DNA from: Otis tarda
Taxonomy: Eukaryota; Chordata; Aves; Otidiformes; Otididae
Length of the DNA stretch: 64,000 nucleotides
Assembly (NCBI GenBank): GCA_026413225.1
Contig: CM048572.1
Location: 62,001-126,000 of the forward strand
Direction: 5' to 3'
The notes under the pieces were generated by a model. It did no database searches and was not told the origin of the DNA. It worked only from the letters and a program-made list of their open reading frames with translations. Position 1 is the first letter of the stretch. The number at the start of each line of letters is the position of its first letter. A program made the position numbers and the translations under genes. Positions 45,401-59,600 of the stretch are shown piece by piece.

Positions 45401-47640
45401 ACAGCAGCACAGGCACTGGGGCTCCGGGCTTTCCCTGACAAACAGGGCTTCGACGTTTACCACCAGCTGCACGTGGGCGCCCACTGAAAAAAAACCCTGA
45501 AAAATCACGAACGTCGGACGATTGCTCCCACACCAAAAGTGCCAGCCACTCAAGCTCTTGCTGCTCCTCAGCGGCCATTGGCAGCCCACCTACAGCAGCA
45601 CAGACATTGGGGCTCCGGGCTTTCCCTGACGAACAGGGCTACGAAGTTTACCACCAGCTACACCTTGGTGCCCCTGGAAAAAAAACCCCGAAAAATCACG
45701 AACGTCGGACGATTGCTCCCACACCAAAAGTGCCAGCCACTCAAGCTCTTGCTGCTCCTCAGCGGCCATTGGCAGCACATCTAGTGCAGCACAGACAATG
45801 GGGCTCCGGGCTTTCCCTGACGAACAGGGCTTCGACGTTTACCACCAGCTGCACGTGGGCGCCCCCTGAAAATAGTCCCCAAAAAATCACGAACGTCGGA
45901 CCATTGCTCCCACACCAAAAGTGCCAGCCACTAAAGCTCTTCCTGCTCCTCAGCGGCCATTGGCAGCGCATCTGCAGCCCCACAGACCTTGGGACTCCGG
46001 GATTTCCCTGACGAACAAGGCTTTGACATTTACCACCAGCTGCACATGGGTGCCCACAGGAAAAAAACACAAATAATCATGAACGTCGGACCATTGCTCA
46101 CACACCAAAAGTGCCAGCCACTCAAGCTCTTGCTGCTCCTCAGCGGCCATTGGCAGCACACCTACAGCAGCACAAACACTGGGGCTCCGGGCTTTCCCTG
46201 ACGAACAGGGCTTCGAAGTTTACCACCAGCTACACCTTGGTGCCCCTGGAAAAAAAAAACCCGAAAAATCACGAACATCGGACCTTTGCTCCCACACTAA
46301 AAGTGCCAGCCACTCAAGCTCTTGCTGCTCCTCAGCGGCCATTGGCAGCACATCTAGAGGAGCACAGACAATGGGGCTCCGGGCTTTCCCTGACGAACAG
46401 GGCTTCGACGTTTGCCACCAGCTGCAATTGGGCGCCCCCTGAAAAAAATCCCCGAAAAATCACGAACGTCGTACCATTGCTCCCACACCAAAAGTGCCAG
46501 ACACTCAAGCTCTTGCTGCTCCTCCGCGGCCATTGGCAGCGCACCTACCGCAGCACAGACATTGGGGCTCCGGGCTTTCTCTGCCGAACAGGGCTTCGAC
46601 GTTAACCACCAGCTGCACATGGGCACCCCCTGAAAAAAACCCCCGAAAAATCACGAACGTCGGACCATTGCTCCCACACCAAAAGTGCCAGCCACTCAAG
46701 CTCTTGCTGCTCCTCAGCGGCCATTGGCAGTGCACCTACAGCACCACAGACATTGGGGATCCAGTCTTTCCCTGACGAACAGGGCTTCGACGTTTACCAC
46801 GAGCTGCACCTGGGAGCTCCCTGAAAAACATAACCAAAAAATCACGAACGTCGGACCATTGCTCCCACACCAAAAGTGCCAGCCACTCAAGCTCTTGCTG
46901 CTTCTCAGCGGCCATTGGCAGCGCACGTACAGCAGCACAGACATTGGGGCACCGGGCATTCCCTGACAAACAGGGTTTCGAAGTTTATCACCAGCTGCAC
47001 GTGGGCGCTCACTGAAAATAAACCCCGAAAAATCACGAACGTCGGACCTTTGCTCCCACACCAAAAGTGCCAGCCACTCAAGCTCTTGCTGCTCCTCAGC
47101 GGCCATTCGCAGTGTACCTACAGCAGCACAGACATTGGGGCTCCTGGCTCTCCCTGACGAACACGGCTTCGACGTTTACCACCAGCTGCACGTTGGCGCC
47201 CCCCAAAAAAAAACCTCGAAAAATCACGAACGTCGGACGATTGCTCCCACACAAAAATTGCCAGCCACTCAAGCTCTTGCTGCTCCTCAGCGGCCATTGG
47301 CAGCGCACCTACAGCAGCACAGACATTGGGGCTCCGGTCTTTCCCTGCCGAACAGGGCTTTGACGTTTACCACCAGCTGCACATGGGCGCCCCCTGAAAA
47401 AAATCCCCGAAAAATCACGAACGTCGGACCATTGCTCCCACACCAAAAGTGCCAGCCACTCAAGCTCTTGCTGCTCCTCAGCGGCCATTGGCAGCGCACC
47501 TACAGCAGCACAGACACTGGGGCTCCGGGCTTTCCCTGACGAACAGGGCTTCGACATTTAGCACCAGCTGCACCTGGGCACCCACTGAAAAAAAACCCCG
47601 AAAAATCACGAACGTCGGACGATTGCTCCCACACCAAAAG
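42487..47640 (+). repeat. 31-monomer higher-order repeat, copy 2 (27 of 31 monomers)
   Basis: Follows copy 1 in order until about 47640. Beyond that the copy 1 continuation (the CCCACAGGAAATATACCCCG monomer at ~41850) reappears only at ~48345, with three other monomers put in between. Confidence 0.82.
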
Positions 47641-50600
47641 TGCCAGCCACTGCAGCTCTTGCTGCTCCTCAGCGGCCATTGGCAGCGCACCTACAGCAGC
47701 ACAGACATTGGGGCTCCGGGCTTTCCCTGACGAACAGGGCTTCGAGGTTTACCACCAGCTGCACCTGGGCTCTCCCTGAAAAAAAACCCCAAAAAATCAC
47801 GAACGTCGGACCATTGCTCCCACACCAAAAGTGCCAGCCACTCAAGCTCTTGCTGCTCCTCAGCGGCCATTGGCAGCGCACCTACAGCAGCACAGACATT
47901 GGGGCTCCGGGCTTTCCCTGATGAACAGGGCTTCGACGTTTACCACCAGCTGCACCTGGGCTCTCCCTGAAAAAAAACCCCAAAAAATCACGAACGTCGG
48001 ACCATTGCTCCCACACCAAAACTGCCAACCAGTCAAGCTCTTGCTGCTCCTCAGTGGCCACTCCCAACACATCTACAGCACCACAGACCTTGGGACTGCG
48101 GTCTTTCCCTGACAAACAGGGCTTCGACGTTTACCACCAGCTGCACATAGGCGTTCTCTGAAAAAAAACCCCAAAAAATCACGAACGTCGGACGATTGCT
48201 CCCACACCAAAAGTGCCAGCCACTCAAGCTCTTGCTGCTCCTCAGCGGCCATTGGCAGCGCACCTACAGCAGCACAGACATTGGGGCTCCGGGCTTTCCC
48301 TGACGAACAGGGCTTCGACGTTTACCACCAGCTGCACATGGGTGCCCACAGGAAATATACCCCGAATAATCACGAACGTCGGACGTTTGCTCCCACACCA
48401 AAAGTGCCAGCCACTCGAGCTCTTGCTGCTCCTCAGCGGCCATTGGCAGGACACCTACAGCAGCACAAACACTGGGGCTCCGGGCTTTCCCTGACGAACA
48501 GGGCTTCGACGTTTACCACCAGCTACACCTGGGCGACCCTGGATAAGAAACCCCGAAAAATCACGAACGTCGGACCATTGCTCCCACACCAAAAGTGCCA
48601 GCCACTCAAGCTCTTGCTGCTCCTCAGCGGCCACTCCCAGCACATCTACAACAGCACAGACCTTGGGGCTCCGGGCTTTCCCTGACGAACAGGGCTTCGA
48701 CGTTTACCACCCTTTGCACATGGGCGCTCAGTGAAAAAAAACCCCAAGAAATCACGAACGTCGGACGATTGCTCCCACACCAGAAGTGCCAGCCACTCAA
48801 GCTCTTGCTGCTCCTCAGCGGCCATTGGCAGCGCACCTACAGCAGCACAGACACTGGGGCTCCGGGCTTTCCCTCACGAACAGGGCTTCGACGTTTACCA
48901 CCAGCTGCACCAGGGCGCCCACTGAAAAAAAACCCCGAAAAATCACGAACGTCGGAACATTGCTCCCACACCAAAAGTGCCAGCCACTCAAGCTCTTGCT
49001 GCTCCTCAGCGGCCATTGGCAGCGCACCTACAGCAGCACAGACAGTGGGGCTCCGGGCTTTCCCTGATGAACAGGGCTTCGACGTTTACCACCAGCTGCA
49101 CATGGGCGCCCCCTGAAAAAAATACCCGAAAAATCACGAACGTCAGACGATTGCTCTCACACCAAAAGTGCCAGACAATCAAACTCTTGCTGCTCCTCAG
49201 CGGCCACTCCCAGCGCATCTACAGCCCCACAGACCTTGGGACTCCGGTATTTCCCTGACAAACAGGGCTTCGACGTTTACCACCAGCTGCACCTGGGCTC
49301 TCCCTGAAATAAAACCCCAAAAAATCACAAACGTCAGACCATTGCTCCCACACCAAAAGTGCCAGCCACTCAAGCTCTTGCTGCTCCTCAGCGGCCATTG
49401 GCAGCGCACCTACAGCAGCACAGACATTGGGGCTCCGGTCTTTCCCTGACGAACAGGTCTTCGAAGTTTACGACCAGCTGCACCAGGGTGCTAACTGAAC
49501 ATAAACCCCGAAAAATCATGAACGTCAGACCATTGTGCCCACACCAAAAGTGCCAGCCACTGGAGCTCTTCCTGCACCTCAGCGGCCATTGACAGTGCAC
49601 CTACCGCACTACATACATTGGGGCTCCGGGCTTTCCCTTACGAACAGGGCTTCGACATTTACTACCAGCTGCACATGGGCGCCCCCTGAAAAAAATACCC
49701 GAAAAATCACAAACGTCGGACCATTGCTCCCACACCAAAAGTGCCAGCCACTCAAGCTCTTGCTACTCCTCAGCGGTCATTGGCAGTGCACCTACAGCAG
49801 CACAGACATTGGGGCTCCGGGCTTTCCCTGACGAACAGGGCTTCGACGTTTACCACGAGCTGCACATGGCACCCCCTAAAAAAAATACCCGAAAAATCAC
49901 GAACGTCAGACCATTGCTCCCACACCAAAAGTGCCAGCCACTCAAGCTCTTGCTGCTCCTCAGCGGCCACTCCCAGCACATCTATAGCCCCACAGACAGT
50001 GGGGCTCCGGGCTTTCCCTGACAAACAGGGCTTCGACGTTTACCACCAGTTGCACATAGGCGCTCCCTGAAAAAAAACCCCAAAAAATCACGAACGTCGG
50101 ACGATTGCTCCCATACCAAAAATGCCAGCCACTCAAGCTCTTGCTGCTCCTCAGCGGCCATTGGCAGCGCACCTACAGCAGCACAGACATTGGGGCTCCA
50201 GGCTTTCCCTGACGAACAGGGCTTCGACGTTTACCACCAGCTGCACGTGGGCGCCCTCTGAAAATAATCCCCGAAAAATCACGAACGTTAGACCATTGCT
50301 CCCACACCAAAAGTGCCAGCCACTCAAGCTCTTGCTGCTCCTCAGCGGCCATTGGCAGCGCATCTACAGCCCCACACACCTTGGGACTCCGGTATTTCCC
50401 TGACAAACAGGGCTTCGACGTTTACCACCAGCTGCACATAGGCGCTCTCTGAAAAAAAAACCCAAAAAATCACGAACGTCAGACGATTGCTCCCACACCA
50501 AAAGTGCCAGCCACTCAAGCTCTTGCTGCTCCTCAGCGGCCATTGGCAGCGCACCTACAGCAGCACAGACATTGGGGCTCCGGTCTTTCCCTGCCGAACA

Positions 50601-52429
50601 GGGCTTCGACGTTTACCACCAGCTGCACCAGGGTGCTAACTGAACATAAACCCTGACAAATCACGAACATCAGATCATTGCTCCCACACCAAAAGTGCCA
50701 GACACTCAAGCTCTTGCTGCTCCTCAGCGGCCGTTGGCAGCGCACCTACAGCAGCACAGACACTGGGGCTCCAGGCTTTCCCTGACGAACAGGGCTTCGA
50801 TGTTTACCACCTGCTGCACATGGGCGCTCCCTGAGAAAAAACCGCGAAAAATCACGAACGTCGGCCCATTGCTCCCACACCAAAAGTGCCAGCCACTCAA
50901 GCTCTTGCTGCTCCTCAGCGGCCATTGGCAGCGCATCTACAGCACCACAGACCTTGGGACTCCGGTATTTCCCTGACAAACAGGGCTTCGACGTTTACCA
51001 CCAGCTGCACATAGGCGCTCCCTGAAAAAAAACCCCAAAAAATCACGAACGTCGGCCCATTGCTCCCACACCAAAAGTGCCAGCCACTCAAGCTCTTGCT
51101 GCTCCTCAGCGGCCATTGGCAGCGCATCTACAGCACCACAGACCTTGGGACTCCGGTATTTCCCTGACAAACAGGGCTTCGACGTTTACCACCAGCTGCA
51201 CATAGGCGCTCCCTGAAAAAAAAAACCCAAAAAATCACGAACGTCGGACCATTGCTCCCACACCAAAAAGTGCCAGCCACTCAAGCTCTTGCTGCTCCTC
51301 AGCGGCCATTGGCAGCGCACCTACAGCAGCACAGACATTGGGGCTCCGGGCTTTCCCTGATGAACAGGGCTTCGACGTTTACCACCAGCTGCACCTGGGC
51401 TCTCCCTGAAAAAAAACCCCAAAAAATCACGAACGTCGGACCATTGCTCCCACACCAAAACTGCCAACAAGTCAAGCTCTTGCTGCTCCTCAGTGGCCAC
51501 TCCCAACACATCTACAGCACCACAGACCTTGGGACTCCGGTCTTTCCCTGACAAACAGGGCTTCGACGTTTACCACCAGCTGCACATAGGCGTTCTCTGA
51601 AAAAAAAACCCCAAAAAATCACGAACGTCGGACCATTGCTCCCACACCAAAAGTGCCAGCCACTCAAGCTCTTGCTGCTCCTCAGCGGCCATTGGCAGCG
51701 CACCTACAGCAGCACAGACATTGGGGCTCCGGGCTTTCCCTGACGAACAGGGCTTCGACGTTTACCACCAGCTGCACCTGGGCGCCCCCTAAAAAAAATC
51801 TCGAAAAAATCATGAACGTCGGCCCATTGCTCCCACACCAAAAGTGCCAGCCACTCAAGCTCTTGCTGCTCCTCAGCGGCCATTGGCAGCGCACCTACAG
51901 CAGCACAGACATTGGGGCTCCGGTCTTTCCCTTACGAATAGGGCTTCGACGTTTACCACCAGCTGCATCTGGGAGCTCCCTGAAAAAAATAACCAAAAAT
52001 TCACGAACGTCGGACGATTGCTCCCACACCAAAAGTGCCAGACACTCAAGCTCTTGCTGCTCCTCAGTGGCCATTGGCAGTGCACCTACAGCAGCACAGA
52101 CATTGGGGCTCCGGTCTTTCCCTGCCGAACAGGGCTTCGACGTTTACCACCAGCTGCACCAGGGTGCCTACTGAACATAAACCCTGACAAATCACGAATA
52201 TCAGACCATTGCTCCCACACCAAAAGTGCCAGCCACTCAAGCTCTTGCTGCTCCTCAGCGGCCATTGGCAGCTCACCTACAGCAGCACAGACACTGGGGC
52301 TCCAGGCTTTCCCTGACGAACAGGGCTTCGATATTTACCACCTGCTGCACATGGGCGCTCCCTGAGAAAACCGCGAAAAATCACGAACGTCGGACCATTG
52401 CTCCCACTCCAAAAGTGCCAGCCACTCAA
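47641..52429 (+). repeat. Satellite section without a single dominant period
   Basis: A mixture of monomer types. Some blocks are shared with regions further right: 49741-50250 matches 55657-56160 (offset about 5916 bp, 31 monomers), and the AACTGCCAACCAGTC type monomer at ~48020 recurs at ~51460, 56420, 58140 and 61385. Types with TTGGGACTCCGGTATTTCCC become frequent here. Confidence 0.7.
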
Positions 52430-55400
52430 GCTCTTGCTGCTCCTCAGCAGCCATTGGCAGCGCATCTACAGCACCACAGACCTTGGGACTCCGGTATTTC
52501 CCTGACAAACAGGGCTTCGACGTTTACCACCAGCTGCACCTGGGCGCCCCCTGAAAAAAACCCGAAAAAATCATGAACGTCGGACTATAGCTCCCACACC
52601 AAAAGTGCCAGACATTCAAGCTCTTGCTGCTCCTCAGCGGCCATTGGTAGCGCACCTACAGCAGCACAGGCATTGGGGCTCCGGGCTTTCCCTGACGAAC
52701 AGGGCTTCGACGTTTACCACCAGCTGCACGTGGGCGCCCACTGAATAAAAACCCCGAAAAATCAGGGAAGTCGGACCATTGCTCCCACACCAAAAGTGCC
52801 AGCCACTCAAGCTCTTGCTGCTCCTCAGCGGCCACTCCCAGCACATCTACAGCACCACAGACCTTGGGACTCCGGTCTTTCCCTGATGAACAGGGCTTCG
52901 ACGTTTACCACCAGCTGCACATAGGCGCTCTCTGAAAAAAAAACCCAAAAAATCACGAACGTCGGACCATTGCTCCCGCACCAAAAGTGCCAGCCACTCA
53001 ATCTCTTGCTGCTCCTCAGCGGCCATTGGCAGCGCACCTACAGCAGCACAGACATTGGGGCTGCGGGCTTTCCCTGACGAACAGGGCTTCGACGTTTACC
53101 ACCAGCTGCACGTAGGCGCCCACTGAATAAAAACCCCGAAAAATTACGAATGTCGGACCATTGCTCCCACACCAAAAGTGCCAGCCACTCAAGCTCTTGC
53201 TGCTCCTCAGCAGCAATTGGCAGCGCACCTACAGCAGCACAGACATTGGGAATCCAGTCTTTCCCTGACGAACAGGGCTTCGACGTTTACCACCAGCTGC
53301 ACGTGGGCGCCCCCTGTAAAAAATCCCAAAAATCACGAACGTCGGACGATTGCTCCCACACCAAAAGTGCCAGCCACTCAAGCTCTTCCTGCTCCTCAGC
53401 GGCCATTGGCAGCGCACCTACAGCAGCACAAACATTGGGGCTCCTAGCTTTCCCTGACGAACAGGGGACCGACCTTTACCACAAGCTGCACATGAGCCCC
53501 CCTGAAAAAAAACCCTGAAAAATCACGAACGTCGGACCATTGCTCCCACACCAAAAGTGCCAGCCACTCAAGCTCTTGCTCCTCCTCAGCGGCGATTGGC
53601 AGTGCACCTACAGCAGCACAAACATTGGGGCTCCGGGCTTTCCCTGACGAACAGGGCTTCGAAGTTTACCACCAGCTACACCTGGGCGCCCCTGGAAAAA
53701 AAAACCGCGAAAAATCACGAACGTCGGACCATTGCTCCCACACCAAAAGTGCCAGCCACTCAAGCTCTTGCTGCTCCTCAGCGGCCATTGGCAGTGCACC
53801 TACAGCAGCACAGACTTTGGGGCTCCGGGCTTTCCCTGACGAACAGGGCTTCGACGTTTACCACCAGCTGCACATGGTCGCCCCATGAAAAAAATACCCG
53901 AAAAATCACAAACGTCGGACCATTGCTCCCACACCAAAAGTGCCAGCCACTCAAGCCCTTGCTACTCCTCAGCGGTCATTGGCAGTGCACCTACAGCAGC
54001 ACAGACATTGGGGCTCCGGGCTTTCCCTGACGAACAAGGCTTCGACGTTTACCACCAGCTGCACATGGCACCCCCTGAAAAATATACCCGAAAAATCACG
54101 AACGTCAGACCATTGCTCCCACACCAAAAGTGCCAGCCACTCAAGCTCTTGCTGCTCCTCAGCAGCCATTGGCAGCGCATCTACAGCACCACAGACCTTG
54201 GGACTCCGGTATTTCCCTGACAAACAGGGCTTCGACGTTTACCACCAGCTGCACCTGGGCGCCCCCTGAAAAAAAACCCGAAAAAATCATGAACGTCGGA
54301 CTATAGCTCCCACACCAAAAGTGCCAGACATTCAAGCTCTTGCTGCTCCTCAGCGGCCATTGGTAGCGCACCTACAGCAGCACAGGCATTGGGGCTCCGG
54401 GCTTTCCCTGACGAACAGGGCTTCGACGTTTACCACCAGCTGCACGTGGGCGCCCACTGAATAAAAACCCCGAAAAATCAGGGAAGTCGGACCATTGCTC
54501 CCACACCAAAAGTGCCAGCCACTCAAGCTCTTGCTGCTCCTCAGCGGCCACTCCCAGCACATCTACAGCACCACAGACCTTGGGACTCCGGTCTTTCCCT
54601 GATGAACAGGGCTTCGACGTTTACCACCAGCTGCACATAGGCGCTCTCTGAAAAAAAACCCCAAAAAATCACGAACGTCGGACCATTGCTCCCGCACCAA
54701 AAGTGCCAGCCACTCAATCTCTTGCTGCTCCTCAGCGGCCATTGGCAGCGCACCTACAGCAGCACAGACATTGGGGCTGCGGGCTTTCCCTGACGAACAG
54801 GGCTTCGACGTTTACCACCAGCTGCACGTAGGCGCCCACTGAATAAAAACCCCGAAAAATTACGAATGTCGGACCATTGCTCCCACACCAAAAGTGCCAG
54901 CCACTCAAGCTCTTGCTGCTCCTCAGCAGCAATTGGCAGCGCACCTACAGCAGCACAGACATTGGGAATCCAGTCTTTCCCTGACGAACAGGGCTTCGAC
55001 GTTTACCACCAGCTGCACGTGGGCGCCCCCTGTAAAAAATCCCAAAAAATCACGAACGTCGGACGATTGCTCCCACACCAAAAGTGCCAGCCACTCAAGC
55101 TCTTCCTGCTCCTCAGCGGCCATTGGCAGCGCACCTACAGCAGCACAAACATTGGGGCTCCTAGCTTTCCCTGACGAACAGGGGACCGACCTTTACCACA
55201 AGCTGCACATGAGCCCCCCCTGAAAAAAAACCCTGAAAAATCACGAACGTCGGACCATTGCTCCCACACCAAAAGTGCCAGCCACTCAAGCTCTTGCTCC
55301 TCCTCAGCGGCGATTGGCAGTGCACCTACAGCAGCACAAACATTGGGGCTCCGGGCTTTCCCTGACGAACAGGGCTTCGAAGTTTACCACCAGCTACACC

Positions 55401-55860
55401 TGGGCGCCCCTGGAAAAAAAACCGCGAAAAATCACGAACGTCGGACCATTGCTCCCACACCAAAAGTGCCAGCCACTCAAGCTCTTGCTGCTCCTCAGCG
55501 GCCATTGGCAGTGCACCTACAGCAGCACAGACTTTGGGGCTCCGGGCTTTCCCTGACGAACAGGGCTTCGACGTTTACCACCAGCTGCACATGGTCGCCC
55601 CATGAAAAAAATACCCGAAAAATCACAAACGTCGGACCATTGCTCCCACACCAAAAGTGCCAGCCACTCAAGCCCTTGCTACTCCTCAGCGGTCATTGGC
55701 AGTGCACCTACAGCAGCACAGACATTGGGGCTCCGGGCTTTCCCTGACGAACAAGGCTTCGACGTTTACCACCAGCTGCACATGGCACCCCCTGAAAAAT
55801 ATACCCGAAAAATCACGAACGTCAGACCATTGCTCCCACACCAAAAGTGCCAGCCACTCA
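52430..55860 (+). repeat. 9-monomer higher-order repeat, two copies
   Basis: Offset 1715-1718 bp between about 52430-54145 and 54146-55860. Markers: GGACTATAGCTCCC (~52583/54299), ATCAGGGAAGTCGG (~52763/54479), ACAGGGGACCGACC (~53462/55179). The copies are almost identical. Confidence 0.88.
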
Positions 55861-56699
55861 AGCTCTTGCTGCTCCTCAGCGGCCACTCCCAGCACATCTA
55901 CAGCCCCACAGACAGTGGGGCTCCGGGCTTTCCCTGACAAACAGGGCTTCGACGTTTACCACCAGCTGCACATAGGCGCTCCCTGAAAAAACACCCCAAA
56001 AAATCACGAACGTCGGACGATTGCTCCCATACCAAAAATGCCAGCCACTCAAGCTCTTGCTGCTCCTCAGCGGCCATTGGCAGCGCACCTACAGCAGCAC
56101 AGACATTGGGGCTCCAGGCTTTCCCTGACGAACAGGGCTTCGACGTTTACCACCAGCTGCACGTCGGCGCCCACTGAATAAAAACCCCGAAAAATCACGA
56201 ACGTCGGACCATTGCTACCACACCAAAAGTGCCAGCCACTCAAACTCTTGCTGCTCCTCAGCGGCCATTGGCAGCGCACCTACAGCAGCACAGACATTGG
56301 GGCTCCGGGCTTTCCCTGATGAACAGGGCTTCGACGTTTACCACCAGCTGCACCTGGGCTCTCCCTGAAAAAAAACCCCAAAAAATCACGAACGTCGGAC
56401 CATTGCTCCCACACCAAAACTGCCAACCAGTCAAGCTCTTGCTGCTCCTCAGTGGCCACTCCCAACACATCTACAGCACCACAGACCTTGGGACTCCGGT
56501 CTTTCCCTGACAAACAGGGCTTCGACGTTTTCCACCAGCTGCACATAGGCGTTCTCTGAAAAAAAAAACCCCAAAAAATCACGAACGTCGGACCATTGCT
56601 CCCACACAAAAAGTGCCAGCCACTCAAGCTCTTGCTGCTCCTCAGCGGCCATTGGCAGCGCACCTACAGCAGCACAGACATTGGGGCTCCGGGCTTTCC

Positions 56700-59600
56700 C
56701 TGACGAACAGGGCTTCGACGTTTACCACCAGCTGCACCTGGGCACCCCCTAAAAAAAATCCCGAAAAAATCATGAACGTCGGACCATTGCTCCCACACCA
56801 AAAGTGCCAGCCACTCAAGCTCTTGCTGCTCCTCAGCGGCCATTGGCAGCGCACCTACAGCACCACAGACATTGGGGATCCAGTCTTTCCCTTACGAATA
56901 GGGCTTCGAGGTTTACCACCAGCTGCAACTGGGAGCTCCCTGAAAAAAATAACCAAAAATTCACGAACGTCGGACGATTGCTCCCACACCAAAAGTGCCA
57001 GACACTCAAGCTCTTGCTGCTCCTCAGTGGCCATTGGCAGTGCACCTACAGCAGCACAGACATTGGGGCTCCGGTCTTTCCCTGCCGAACAGGGCTTCGA
57101 CGTTTACCACCAGCTGCACCAGGGTGCTAACTGAACATAAACCCTGACAAATCACGAACATCAGACCATTGCTCCCACACCAAAAGTGCCAGACACTCAA
57201 GCTCTTGCTGCTCCTCAGCGGCCATTGGCAGCGCATCTACAGCACCACAGACACTGGGGCTCCAGGCTTTCCCTGACGAACAGGGCTTCGATGTTTACCA
57301 CCTGCTGCACATGGGCGCTCCCTGAGAAAAACCGCGAAAAATCACGAACGTCGGCCCATTGCTCCCACACCAAAAGTGCCAGCCACTCAAGCTCTTGCTG
57401 CTCCTCAGCGGCCATTGGCAGCGCATCTACAGCACCACAGACCTTGGGACTCCGGTATTTCCCTGACAAACAGGGCTTCGACGTTTACCACCAGCTGCAC
57501 ATAGGCGCTCCCTGAAAAAAACCCCAAAAAATCACGAACGTCGGCCCATTGCTCCCACACCAAAAGTGCCAGCCACTCAAGCTCTTGCTGCTCCTCAGCG
57601 GCCATTGGCAGCGCATCTACAGCACCACAGACCTTGGGACTCCGGTATTTCCCTGACAAACAGGGCTTCGACGTTTACCACCAGCTGCACATAGGCGCTC
57701 CCTGAAAAAAAAACCCAAAAAATCACGAACGTCGGACCATTGCTCCCACACCAAAAGTGCCAGCCACTCAATCTCTTGCTGCTCCTCAGCGGCCATTGGC
57801 AGCGCACCTACAGCAGCACAGACATTGGGGCTCCGGGCTTTCCCTGACGAACAGGGCTTCGAGGTTTACCACCAGCTGCACCTGGGCTCTCCCTGAAAAA
57901 AAAACCCCAAAAAATCACGAACGTCGGACCATTGCTCCCACACCAAAAGTGCCAGCCACTCAAGCTCTTGCTGCTCCTCAGCGGCCATTGGCAGCGCACC
58001 TACAGCAGCACAGACATTGGGGCTCCGGGCTTTCCCTGATGAACAGGGCTTCGACGTTTACCACCAGCTGCACCTGGGCTCTCCCTGAAAAAAAACCCCA
58101 AAAAATCACGAACGTCGGACCATTGCTCCCACACCAAAACTGCCAACCAGTCAAGCTCTTGCTGCTCCTCAGTGGCCACTCCCAACACATCTACAGCACC
58201 ACAGACCTTGGGACTCCGGTCTTTCCCTGACAAACAGGGCTTCGACGTTTACCACCAGCTGCACATAGGCGTTCTCTGAAAAAAAACCCCAAAAAATCAC
58301 GAACGTCGGACCATTGCTCCCACACCAAAAGTGCCAGCCACTCAAGCTCTTGCTGCTCCTCAGCGGCCATTGGCAGCGCACCTACAGCAGCACAGACATT
58401 GGGGCTCCGGGCTTTCCCTGACGAACAGGGCTTCGACGTTTACCACCAGCTGCACCTGGGCGCCCCCTAAAAAAAATCTCGAAAAAATCATGAACGTCGG
58501 ACCATTGCTCCCACACCAAAAGTGCCAGCCACTCAAGATCTTGCTGCTCCTCAGTGGCCATTGGCAGCGCACCTACAGCACCACAGACATTGGGGATCCA
58601 GTCTTTCCCTTACGAATAGGGCTTCGACGTTTACCACCAGCTGCAACTGGGTGCTCCCTGAAAAAAATAACCAAAAATTCACGAACGTCGGACGATTGCT
58701 CCCACACCAAAAGTGCCAGACACTCAAGCTCTTGCTGCTCCTCAGTGGCCATTGGCAGTGCACCTACAGCAGCACAGACATTGGGGCTCCGGTCTTTCCC
58801 TGCCGAACAGGGCTTCGACGTTTACCACCAGCTGCACCAGGGTGCTAACTGAACATAAACCCTGACAAATCACGAACATCAGACCATTGCTCCCACACCA
58901 AAAGTGCCAGACACTCAAGCTCTTGCTGCTCCTCAGCGGCCATTGGCAGCGCACCTACAGCAGCACAGACACTGGGGCTCCAGGCTTTCCCTGACGAACA
59001 GGGCTTCGATGTTTACCACCTGCTGCACATGGGCGCTCCCTGAGAAAAACCGCGAAAAATCACGAACTTCGGCCCATTGCTCCCACACCAAAAGTGCCAG
59101 CCACTCAAGCTCTTGCTGCTCCTCAGCGGCCATTGGCAGCGCATCTACAGCACCACAGACCTTGGGACTCCGGTATTTCCCTGACAAACAGGGCTTCGAC
59201 GTTTACCACCAGCTGCACATAGGCGCTCCCTGAAAAAAAAACCCCAAAAAATCATGAACGTCGGCCCATTGCTACCACACCAAAAGTGCCAGCCACTCAA
59301 GCTCTTGCTGCTCCTCAGCGGCCATTGGCAGCGCATCTACAGCACCACAGACGTTGCGACTCCGGTATCTCCCTGACAAACAGGGCTTCGACGTTTACCA
59401 CCAGCTGCACATGGGCGCCCCCTGAAAATAATCCCCGAAAAATCACGAACGTTAGAGCATTGCTCCCACACCAAAAGTGCCAGCCACTCAAGCTCTTACT
59501 GCTCCTCAGCGGCCATTGGCAGCGAACATCCAGCAGCACAAACACTGGGGCTCCAGGCTTTCCCTGACGAACAGGGCTTCGATGTTTACCACCTGCTGCA

